NCBI GenBank assembly: GCA_964526735.1
Contig: CAZGLO010000078.1
Span: 1 to 15,434, forward strand
Reading direction: 5' to 3'
Origin: JAAUSY01 sp964526735
GTDB taxonomy: Bacteria > Chloroflexota > Chloroflexia > Chloroflexales > Chloroflexaceae
Length of the DNA: 15,434 nt
Every line of letters begins with the position of its first letter. The first letter of the stretch is position 1. Shown here in pieces: positions 6,281 to 13,278 of this stretch. Below the pieces are notes generated by a model that saw only the letters and a list, made by a program, of their open reading frames with translations, did no database searches and was not told the origin of the DNA. The translations under genes and the position numbers were made by a program.

Positions 6281-7250
6281 TCTCGCTGGGAAGCTGTTTT
6301 CTCCCATCGGCAACGAGCGGAGCAAGATCAGGCGCGTGGCGGGGTATCTCCTCCCGCAGCCGCATGAGAGCAACATCCCCTGCCTTCGCCTCTATCATCA
6401 CGTCAAACGCTGGCAAGCCGCGTGCGGCCCGCAAAAGCGCAATCGCATCGCCCACTGCGACAAAATCGGCATGTTGGCCGGGTCGTGGCGGGATAACCCG
6501 TGCATTCTGCTTGCGACGGGCGGGGATAAGATGAGCTTCACTGCGGGCGGTGCTGAGATGTACCTTCGGACGCACCTCAACCGGCCACGTCGCCAGCGAT
6601 AGCCCAAGCGCAATATCAAGCGGGAAGTGTTCGGGGTTGTGCAATTGCCAATGGAGGTAGTCGAAGACCACGGGAATACCGCATTGTTGGTGGAGCCATA
6701 ACACCGTCCCCAAACTTGCCCCCGCGCTGTCGTGCTCAACAACAAGCCGTGCACGTGCCTGCGGCGAGAGCATGTTGTAGCGGCTGACAAAGCGTGTCGC
6801 GGCATGGGTGTCCTTCCCGCCGACATGAACGACAATCACGCTGTCGGGGTGGCCAGTCAAGTGGTCAAAGAAGGCTGCATACTGCTCTATCTGGGCCAGC
6901 ATTGACGCAATGGTCACCGCATCCGCCCGCCCACTGCCAAGTGCAATGCTGTGGTTTAGATGCACGGTTAGCCGCACGCCCTGCTCTGCGATGTGCTGCG
7001 AAAGAAGAGCGATTTGGTCGTGGCATTCGGCAAGAGCGTCGTCTGTTGAGGCCACCGAAGCGGTTGAGGCGGGGAAAGGGAGGAAAGCGGGGGCAATCCG
7101 GTAAAACCGGACGCCAACCCGCTGGAGATAGGCCAAGATATCACGGAGATAGGTGAGATGAACGCTTAGGTGGGGGGGAGACGTGTGGCGCTGGAGGTGT
7201 GACCGTAAGGTCGGCAGCCCAACAACACGCACCGGAAACCCCAACCGCAT
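6270..7250 (-). CDS. uvsE: UvsE/UVDE-family TIM-barrel endonuclease-like protein
   Basis: The family nicks DNA 5' of UV photoproducts (UV damage endonuclease, alternative excision repair). The 326-residue protein follows the family from MRLGF through YRIAP to DVMIEAK. Residues matching the characterised metal-binding set are present: His97, His142 (VVHVGG), Glu172, Asp197 and His200 (DYLH), Lys229 and His231 (PKVHLS), His260 (HADFV) and Glu287 (IEAK). Several family motifs are altered: the HPGQY/HPNQF loop reads HLNHS (97-101), GGxYGxK is shortened to GGKDTH, and the ENDD motif reads EHDS. The family assignment is strong, but photoproduct cleavage is not assured. The start ATG overlaps the TPR gene's stop by one base (TGATG), so translation is coupled. 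The 3' end overlaps the convergent secreted-protein gene by 11 bp. Confidence 0.85.
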   Translation of the reverse strand: MRLGFPVRVVGLPTLRSHLQRHTSPPHLSVHLTYLRDILAYLQRVGVRFYRIAPAFLPFPASTASVASTDDALAECHDQIALLSQHIAEQGVRLTVHLNHSIALGSGRADAVTIASMLAQIEQYAAFFDHLTGHPDSVIVVHVGGKDTHAATRFVSRYNMLSPQARARLVVEHDSAGASLGTVLWLHQQCGIPVVFDYLHWQLHNPEHFPLDIALGLSLATWPVEVRPKVHLSTARSEAHLIPARRKQNARVIPPRPGQHADFVAVGDAIALLRAARGLPAFDVMIEAKAGDVALMRLREEIPRHAPDLAPLVADGRKQLPSETTA

Positions 7251-8581
7251 CAGGCATACCAGAGAGAACGCATTTGGGCCAACTGAAGCGAATCAGATAG
7301 CGTGTACGATGCACTTCGATCCCACGGCTTCTTCGCAGGCATAGCAGGACGTGGGTGATTGAGCCGCAGCAGCGGGTGATCCATATAATACGCGATTTGA
7401 GAGGTGATATTCATATCAATGGGTGTATGGCGGACAGCATCGATCAGCTGTTCCACCGCAGCGCTCGTACACTCCCCAAGGCACTCGCGTGACGCTCCAT
7501 CTGCGTAGAGACGGCGCAGTTCTGGCTCCCACGGCACGCTGCACGCCCCGCGCACCATCACGCCAACGACTTCGGGCACCCCATCTATTTGATGCCCCGA
7601 TTGATTGAACCCAAGGCATAAAGAGACCGAACGGCAGGGGAGATACTCTTTGGCAAGCGAGACCAGTGAGGGGTCGCGGGCAACAGACATCACCAGCAGC
7701 GCTCGATCATCGGTTGTCAACTCGTTGGCATGGCGGACAGGCAAATCGAGGAGACAGCCCATGCTCTCCGCCAGCGGCACGGCACACTTATCTGCCGACA
7801 CAACCGCCGTGAATTGCCATCCCAAGGCCCGTCGTATCGCCAAAAACCGCCGTATGGTCACGGCGATATCGGGGTAGGTAAGGTGATAATCGACCCCTTC
7901 GCTGATAGTAATACCATCATCCTGCGCCGACCCAAGGCAAATCGCGCCCTCATAGGCATAAAGACGGTCTTTGATGGTCGTCAGGTGAGAAAATTCGTGA
8001 CAACGCTTGATGATGTGGAGGTAGTGGCTGAGATCGACCTTGGCCCGACTGCGCCGCGCCGCCTCGATACTCTGCTCAAACCATCCTTTGGCTTCGTCGT
8101 AGTGCTTGAGGCCAAGATGACTCTTGGCAATCAGGGAGAGCACTTCCCAGTCGTCGGGGTAGGAACGCAGCGGCAGGAAGAGATAATCAAGCGCCAGATC
8201 AAACTGACCACGGAAAAAATGAATCAACGCAATCTCATAATGGGTTGCGGGGTCTGCGGGGTCAAAGTCTAAGCAGCGGATGAATGAGTCGAGCGCCTCT
8301 TCATAGCGCCCCAGTTCAACGAGGATATGCCCAAGATTGAAGTGAGCTAGGAAATCGCTATCAAGATTGGCGACACTGCGGAATTCGTCTGCTGCCTTGG
8401 CAAGCAGGCCATTGCGTTGGTAATAGAAGCCCAAGGCGGCGTGGGCCTCACGTAGGTGGGGGTATCGCGCAATGGCAAGCCGATATTCTTCTACTGCTTC
8501 GAGGATGCGATTGACACGCTCAAAGGCGACGCCGCGTTCAAAATGGTATAACCCTTCATCACGCTCAGTTTTATCTAGCAT
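7250..8581 (-). CDS. TPR-repeat protein with unassigned C-terminal domain
   Basis: The protein has 443 residues. The N-terminal half is a chain of about five 34-residue TPR units (about 10-43, 44-77, 78-111, 112-145, 146-179), the clearest being FLAHFNLGHILVELGRYEEALDSFIRCLDFDPAD. TPRs are helical protein-binding scaffolds. The second half (about 205-443) is not one I can name. The stretch WQFTAVVSADKCAVPLAESM (255-274) is faintly reminiscent of a phosphoribosyltransferase-type loop, but this is weak. There is no signal peptide or membrane segment, so it is likely cytoplasmic. ATG 8581 is chosen because AGAGG sits 6 nt upstream; the in-frame TTG at 8587 directly abuts that site. It is the first gene of a two-gene operon with the UvsE-like protein, which suggests a scaffold or regulator for it. 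Confidence 0.8.
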   Translation of the reverse strand: MLDKTERDEGLYHFERGVAFERVNRILEAVEEYRLAIARYPHLREAHAALGFYYQRNGLLAKAADEFRSVANLDSDFLAHFNLGHILVELGRYEEALDSFIRCLDFDPADPATHYEIALIHFFRGQFDLALDYLFLPLRSYPDDWEVLSLIAKSHLGLKHYDEAKGWFEQSIEAARRSRAKVDLSHYLHIIKRCHEFSHLTTIKDRLYAYEGAICLGSAQDDGITISEGVDYHLTYPDIAVTIRRFLAIRRALGWQFTAVVSADKCAVPLAESMGCLLDLPVRHANELTTDDRALLVMSVARDPSLVSLAKEYLPCRSVSLCLGFNQSGHQIDGVPEVVGVMVRGACSVPWEPELRRLYADGASRECLGECTSAAVEQLIDAVRHTPIDMNITSQIAYYMDHPLLRLNHPRPAMPAKKPWDRSASYTLSDSLQLAQMRSLWYA

Positions 8582-8907
8582 TACCAACCTCTACCATATG
8601 TTGTCTCTGCATGCTGTTTTTACCCTTTTGATTGTATGGCCTCTTCTTGTTTGTTTCCCGACGACATCTATGTGTGGTGTTCCGAAGGAGATGGCAAAAG
8701 ACGAGCCGCTGCTATGCACGCGCCCTGTTTCACGGTAAGCATCTACGAGTCGCCCCGAAAAAACGGTGTGCTACAAATCATAGCACAGGAAGAGATCATC
8801 AGCAATAGGAATAAGGGTAATTTGTTGGTATTCCGAAGAACGAACAACAGAAAAGATCTAGCATGAAAGCAATAAAAACGTGAGTGAGAGCAGGAGTTTC
8901 GGGTATA
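8582..8907. other. Divergent intergenic region between the TPR-uvsE and GT operons
   Basis: About 326 bp lie between the two divergent operons. On the minus strand TACAAT (8636-8631) is a -10 candidate for the TPR operon, without a clear -35. The region contains the 21-bp inverted repeat at 8767-8787 and ends with the GT start region. Possible small ORFs here have no ribosome-binding sites and look random. Confidence 0.4.
8767..8787. promoter_or_regulatory. 21-bp inverted repeat, operator candidate
   Basis: TGTGCTA (8767-8773) and TAGCACA (8781-8787) are perfect 7-bp complements around a 7-nt AT-rich spacer. The size and spacing suit a dimeric helix-turn-helix regulator and loosely resemble CRP/FNR-type half-sites. 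It sits in the middle of the divergent region and could control both operons. As RNA it would be only a weak hairpin with no T-run. Confidence 0.5.
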
Positions 8908-8909
8908 AT
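8904..8909 (+). promoter_or_regulatory. Consensus -10 box near the GT operon start
   Basis: TATAAT is a perfect -10 hexamer, but no -35 lies 16-18 bp upstream. It sits exactly 7 nt before ATG 8917, the spacing expected for a leaderless transcript. It overlaps the alternative start ATG 8908, which has AGGAG (8892-8896) 11 nt upstream. The two readings exclude each other. Confidence 0.4.
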
Positions 8910-11900
8910 GAGAAGTATGGTAGTGCGACCAAAACCCACCCACGTCTATCCCCTTCTTCTTGTGCTCTTCCTCGCGCTGACGGGGGGCACCATCGCTTAT
9001 CAAGCGCCTGTCCGCGGCAGTATTGCGGTTGGGTGGCTTGGCGATCAGCTCTTCCTCGACAGCAGCATGGGCTTGGGAGAAGAATCAACGCGTCGCGGCG
9101 ATTGGTATGCCGACGACCTCACCCCCGACTCGCCAACTGGCCGTAGTCGGTGGATGCGGCAGCACGGGGTGATTACCTTGCCCAATATTGGCGCGGGCAC
9201 GGTTCTCAGCCTGACGCTGGTGGTGCAGGGGTGGCCGCGCGATGTACTCCACACCCCGCCCGAGTCAACCACCGTCTCCCGATGGCCGTTGACGGCGGTC
9301 GATTCGCCACAACCCACGGTCACGGTTCGTGTCAATGGCCATGTCCTTGAGACATTCACCCCCACATCAACATGGCAGCCATACAACATCTCAATCCCTG
9401 CGAGCGAACGTACGAGTGATGATCTTCGGCTGGATATCAGGAGTTCGGCGGTCTTTACCGACACGCTGCGCGGGCCTGACCCGCGTCCCAAAGGCATCCG
9501 CTTGGCTGCCATCCACATCGTCGAAGAGGAGCCATTGCCAACCCCTGAGCATACTCAAAACGGTTTCTCTGGGATCATTTCTGAGATCATTTCTGAGATC
9601 GTTCCTCCGGCGTGGCGGGCGATATTGCTGCTTGTTGTTGATAGCATGCTCCTCTCTCTCCTCCTGACGCGGGTATTTGGTTCGCCATCATCAAGCTTTC
9701 TCGCGACCAGCCTCCTGACCGGCAGCGCAAGCATTGGGATTGCGTTGGCGCGGCTGTGGATGGGCGCTATCCTGATTGTTGTGCTATGGGTATTGGTAAT
9801 AGCACTGCTTATTGCATATTACCGCCCGCTCTTGCGCCTCCTCCGCTCGTTGCTATGGCGCTATGGGCAGGGACGTGCGCTCAATTACGGCCTCATCACG
9901 GCAAGTTTGGCGTGGGTCGGCTATACCGTGGGGAAATTTATCGCAGAGGGACGGTCGCTTGTTGCGGGGGAAGAGCTTGTCAAAGGGATGTTCCCCGACT
10001 CCCTACTCATCGTCCTGCTCAGCGCAAGCCTTCTCGCCCTGATTTTCGTGCTTGGCCGCGATGGACTGCCTTTATTGGCCAACCGCTTATCTGCCGCGCT
10101 GGAGGGATGGCGCGGTGCATTGGCCCTGCTCTTGCTGTTTGGCATGGTGTGGTTTGGCTATGAGGCGGTGGTCGTGAGCCGTCTGCCCTATGTTGGCCAC
10201 GCCGACTATGCGGATAATGCCGTGGTAGCGTGCAATTTGGTTGAGGGGCGAGGGTGGGTGGTCGATTATGTGACACAGTTTTACCGCTCATACTCCGGCA
10301 CGACGCGCCCCCAAGAAACATGGCCACTGCTGCAGCCGGTGTGGATGGCTCCCTTCATTGCGCTCTTTGGGGCAGAGGCATGGGCCGCCAAAATCCCCAA
10401 TCTGCTGTTCAATGCGGTGCTGTTGTGGCTCATCTATGCCATTGGGAGCTACCTGTGGGATAGGCGGATTGGCGTGACGGCGGCAGTTCTTACCCTCACC
10501 AACCACCTCTTCTTCAAGCTGACCATCTACACGACCAGCGATCTGGCATTTGTGGTCTTTACGACCGCTGCGCTTGCCCTACTCTACCGCGCGCTTGACA
10601 CATCCGACGCCCCGCCCAACGCCTCAACCATCACGACGATATCGCCGTGGCAGCTTGGAGGGGCAGGGGTGTTAACAGGCTTGATGATGCTGCAAAAACC
10701 GAGTGGAGCAGTCATTGCGGTGGGGATGGGGGTATGGTTGTTGCTGACCCTCTCCACAGAGTGGCATATCGCGAATGAGCAGGGGCGGAGACGGGTTAGT
10801 CCACTTGCGATTGTGCAGGCGGCATGCATATGGGCCGTGCCCGCGGTGGTTGTCCTTTCGCCCTACCTTGCCCGCAACATGATGCTCTTTGGCAAGCCGG
10901 TCTTCTCCACAGAGAGCTACGATGCGTGGATATTGGGCTACCGCGGGGAGAGCGCTGAAGCGTGGAACGATATCTACCGTGTCTATGCGCCTGCATTTGG
11001 CGGTTCGGGGCCGCCCGACCGCAGTTGGATATTGCGATGGGGGTTTGATCTCACGTTGGAGAAGATGCAAACACAAGTTGCCGCTGTCCGCGACTATCTC
11101 CTGCCGATGTGGAGGGGAGTGACACATTCAGATATCCCCTTTGTCGGTGCATCGTCTGCATCGTTTGCATCATCTGCATCATCCACCCCGCCCGTCTCTT
11201 CCACCTCATATCTTGCGTTCCTGAGCCACGACTCGGCTAAGAACCTGCTTGCGCCGCTTGGGGCATGGCTGTCGTTTCTTGGGGCGATTGCGGCGGTGCG
11301 CTACCGACGGCGGCTGATTGGCCTCCTTTTCCTGAGTTTCGCGCCTTACACCGTCTTTCTTATCACCTATTGGCACGCCAATGAAGAACGCTATTTCCTG
11401 ATGATTATCCCGTGGTTAGCCTTGTTGGCGGCATGGGTACTCTGGCGCATCTTCGACCGCCTCGCCGCGATTGGCGATGGGCGGTGGAGTCCGCTTGGCA
11501 TCGTGATTGTGCTATTGGCGGTGGTGGCGATTATCCGACCGTCGTGGTCAATTATTGCCCACAAAGTCCACGAAGAGCCTGACCGCTGGCAACCCGATGT
11601 CATAGCCTATGAGTGGCTCAAGGAGCATACCCCGGAAGATGCCGTTATGATGACGCGCAGCCCGTGGCAACTCAATTGGCACGCCGACCGTCCGGCGGTG
11701 ATGATCCCCAATACGGCGGATGAGGAGACATTTGCGGCTATCGCCCACCACTATGAGGTGGATTATCTCGTGTTTGAGACGCTTCAGCGGGTGAAGGGAG
11801 ACGCGGCCCGCCTCCTCGACCCGCTCATCAGCGCGCGCGATGCGCAGGTTGGGCAGACGATACGCGGCTATGAGCTTGTGTACGCCAGCCCAACGCCTGA

Positions 11901-11979
11901 TAACCGTGTTCTCATCTATCGTGTCCCGCGTGTCCCGCGTGCCCCACAGGAGCTGCACAACCCACCAGGAAACCCATAG
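8908..11979 (+). CDS. Large GT39/ArnT-like membrane glycosyltransferase
   Basis: This polytopic glycosyltransferase probably uses a polyprenyl-phosphate sugar donor outside the membrane. With ATG 8908 it has 1023 residues, much longer than a typical GT39 protein (about 500-600). One N-terminal hydrophobic helix (about 14-30) is followed by a 170-residue extracytoplasmic beta-rich domain (about 35-205) with VTVRVNGHVLETFTP, as in carbohydrate-binding-like domains. About a dozen membrane helices follow. The segment GHADYADN (430-437) at the start of the catalytic core is where the family places its acidic catalytic residues. Helices such as NLLFNAVLLWLIYAIGSYLW are typical of ArnT/PMT folds. 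A soluble C-terminal part (about 890-1023) ends the protein. Start choice: AGGAG is 11 nt before ATG 8908; ATG 8917 (leaderless) and GTG 8884 are alternatives. It is the first gene of a three-gene operon; donor and acceptor are unknown. Confidence 0.8.
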   Translation: MRSMVVRPKPTHVYPLLLVLFLALTGGTIAYQAPVRGSIAVGWLGDQLFLDSSMGLGEESTRRGDWYADDLTPDSPTGRSRWMRQHGVITLPNIGAGTVLSLTLVVQGWPRDVLHTPPESTTVSRWPLTAVDSPQPTVTVRVNGHVLETFTPTSTWQPYNISIPASERTSDDLRLDIRSSAVFTDTLRGPDPRPKGIRLAAIHIVEEEPLPTPEHTQNGFSGIISEIISEIVPPAWRAILLLVVDSMLLSLLLTRVFGSPSSSFLATSLLTGSASIGIALARLWMGAILIVVLWVLVIALLIAYYRPLLRLLRSLLWRYGQGRALNYGLITASLAWVGYTVGKFIAEGRSLVAGEELVKGMFPDSLLIVLLSASLLALIFVLGRDGLPLLANRLSAALEGWRGALALLLLFGMVWFGYEAVVVSRLPYVGHADYADNAVVACNLVEGRGWVVDYVTQFYRSYSGTTRPQETWPLLQPVWMAPFIALFGAEAWAAKIPNLLFNAVLLWLIYAIGSYLWDRRIGVTAAVLTLTNHLFFKLTIYTTSDLAFVVFTTAALALLYRALDTSDAPPNASTITTISPWQLGGAGVLTGLMMLQKPSGAVIAVGMGVWLLLTLSTEWHIANEQGRRRVSPLAIVQAACIWAVPAVVVLSPYLARNMMLFGKPVFSTESYDAWILGYRGESAEAWNDIYRVYAPAFGGSGPPDRSWILRWGFDLTLEKMQTQVAAVRDYLLPMWRGVTHSDIPFVGASSASFASSASSTPPVSSTSYLAFLSHDSAKNLLAPLGAWLSFLGAIAAVRYRRRLIGLLFLSFAPYTVFLITYWHANEERYFLMIIPWLALLAAWVLWRIFDRLAAIGDGRWSPLGIVIVLLAVVAIIRPSWSIIAHKVHEEPDRWQPDVIAYEWLKEHTPEDAVMMTRSPWQLNWHADRPAVMIPNTADEETFAAIAHHYEVDYLVFETLQRVKGDAARLLDPLISARDAQVGQTIRGYELVYASPTPDNRVLIYRVPRVPRAPQELHNPPGNP
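9573..9600 (+). repeat. 12-bp tandem repeat in the first GT gene
   Basis: GATCATTTCTGA occurs twice in tandem (9573-9584, 9585-9596) and is followed by GATC. In frame it encodes IISEIISEI at the junction between the extracytoplasmic domain and the main membrane block. Confidence 0.8.
11149..11184 (+). repeat. 9-bp tandem repeat coding for a Ser/Ala linker
   Basis: Four units follow one another: GCATCGTCT, GCATCGTTT, GCATCATCT and GCATCATCC. They encode the low-complexity ASSASFASSASS segment in a loop between membrane helices. Confidence 0.8.
11920..11945 (+). repeat. 9-bp tandem repeat at the 3' end of the first GT gene
   Basis: CGTGTCCCG occurs twice (11920-11928, 11929-11937), and a partial third copy starts at 11938. 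It encodes VPRVPRAP in the C-terminal tail. Confidence 0.75.
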
Positions 11980-11998
11980 ATATGCTCTAGATATGCTG
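11977..11998 (+). repeat. 11-bp tandem repeat starting at the first GT stop codon
   Basis: TAGATATGCTC (11977-11987) is followed by TAGATATGCTG (11988-11998). The first TAG is the stop of the preceding gene. The second copy runs up to the AAGGAG (12000-12005) that serves the GT4 gene. Confidence 0.75.
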
Positions 11999-12014
11999 CA
12001 AAGGAGTCAAAGCG

Positions 12015-13262
12015 ATGCGCATACTCATGTTGACCTCTTCGTATCCGAAATATCCCGGCGAAACCACTGCCCCGTTCATTGAAGAGATAGCCACTCATGT
12101 CGCCGCAGAGGGCCACGTGGTGCATGTGGTTGCGCCGTGGCACCCCGATATCTGCCGGGGAGATGTGGAGCAAGGCGTCCACCTACACTTCTACCGCTAC
12201 GCCCCGCACCCTTCCCTCAACGTATGGGGCTATGCACAGTCGCTCTTGGGCGATGCCAACCTCAAACGGCGGGTGATGGGGACGCTTCCCTTTGCGATTG
12301 TGGGGTCGATTCGGGGCTTGGCCGACCAAATCAAGCAGCATGGCCCGTTCGACCTTATCCATGCGCATTGGGCCATCCCAAATGGCCTACCAGCCGCGTT
12401 GGTGGCGCAATGGCACCGCTTGCCATTGGTCGTGAGCCTCCATGGCAGCGACGTCTACGTGGCGGAGAAGAGTGGGCTTATTGCCACCGCCGCCGCGCAA
12501 ATCTTCCACTCCGCCGCCGCAACGACGGCATGCAGCTCTGACCTTCTCCAACGGGGGATTGCGTTGGGCGCACAGCAAGAGAGCACTCATCTTGTGCCCT
12601 ACGGCATTAACCCTGAAGCTTTCCGACCCACTCCGTCAGCGCGGGCGCGGGTGTGTGAAGAGCTTCGTATCCCGCCAACTACGCCGATTGTGCTTGGATT
12701 GGGGCGGTTGGTCTACAAGAAGGGGTTTGATATCCTGCTTGAAGCGTGGCCGCGCGTCCTCGAATCGCACCCAACGGCGCTTCTCGTCATTGCGGGGTAT
12801 GGCGACTTGCGAGAGCAGCTTGAAACGCAAGCAGAGCGGCTTGGCGTAGAGCGGCGGGTACGGTTTGTGGGGCAGCTTGAACGTCTTCGTGCCGCCACCT
12901 ACCTCGCCGCCGCCAATGTCTTCACGCTGCCCATCGTGCGCGACCAAGGTACCGATGGCCTCCCCAACGTCCTCCTTGAGGCAATGGGCAGTGGCTGTCC
13001 AGTGGTTGCGTCGCAGATTGCGGGCGTGCCGGATGTGGTTGAGGATGGCGTGAGTGGGCTTCTTGTGCCAGAGCGCGACCCGCAGAGCTTGGCAGAGGCG
13101 ATCACCCGCCTCCTCAGCGATAACGACCTGGCTCAACGGCTGGGCGCGGCGGCGCGCCACCGCATTGAGACAACCTTTACCTGGCAGCAAACCGCCGCTC
13201 GTTTCATCAATATCTACCAACAATCCATCAACACGTTTGGCGGAAGGGATACGAGTGGGTGA
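12015..13262 (+). CDS. GT4-family (GT-B) glycosyltransferase
   Basis: This retaining, nucleotide-sugar-dependent glycosyltransferase acts on the cytoplasmic side. Its 415 residues are normal for the family. The N-terminal Rossmann lobe begins MRILMLTSSYPKYPGETTAPF, the classic GT4 opening with a Gly-rich acceptor loop, and includes DLIHAHWAIPNG and SLHGSDVYV. The C-terminal lobe has the donor-site residues GLGRLVYKKGFD (Arg231, Lys235/Lys236). The usual E-x7-E motif is present as Asp314-x7-Glu322 (DGLPNVLLEAMGSG), an Asp substitution at the first position that is common in this branch. The start ATG 12015 has AAGGAG (12000-12005) 9 nt upstream. It lies 35 bp after one membrane GT and 16 bp before another, so all three are probably co-transcribed. 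A job in building a lipid-linked or surface glycan is inferred; the sugar is unknown. Confidence 0.92.
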   Translation: MRILMLTSSYPKYPGETTAPFIEEIATHVAAEGHVVHVVAPWHPDICRGDVEQGVHLHFYRYAPHPSLNVWGYAQSLLGDANLKRRVMGTLPFAIVGSIRGLADQIKQHGPFDLIHAHWAIPNGLPAALVAQWHRLPLVVSLHGSDVYVAEKSGLIATAAAQIFHSAAATTACSSDLLQRGIALGAQQESTHLVPYGINPEAFRPTPSARARVCEELRIPPTTPIVLGLGRLVYKKGFDILLEAWPRVLESHPTALLVIAGYGDLREQLETQAERLGVERRVRFVGQLERLRAATYLAAANVFTLPIVRDQGTDGLPNVLLEAMGSGCPVVASQIAGVPDVVEDGVSGLLVPERDPQSLAEAITRLLSDNDLAQRLGAAARHRIETTFTWQQTAARFINIYQQSINTFGGRDTSG

Positions 13263-13278
13263 AAGAAGGTAGGCTATT

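Noticed and set aside
7730..8272. 180-residue plus-strand open frame antisense to the TPR gene
   Set aside because: The opposite strand has clear 34-residue TPR periodicity and a good ribosome-binding site; this frame is a shadow.
8636..8866. 76-residue plus-strand open frame in the divergent intergenic region
   Set aside because: There is no ribosome-binding site, it spans the inverted repeat, and it has no recognisable composition or motif.
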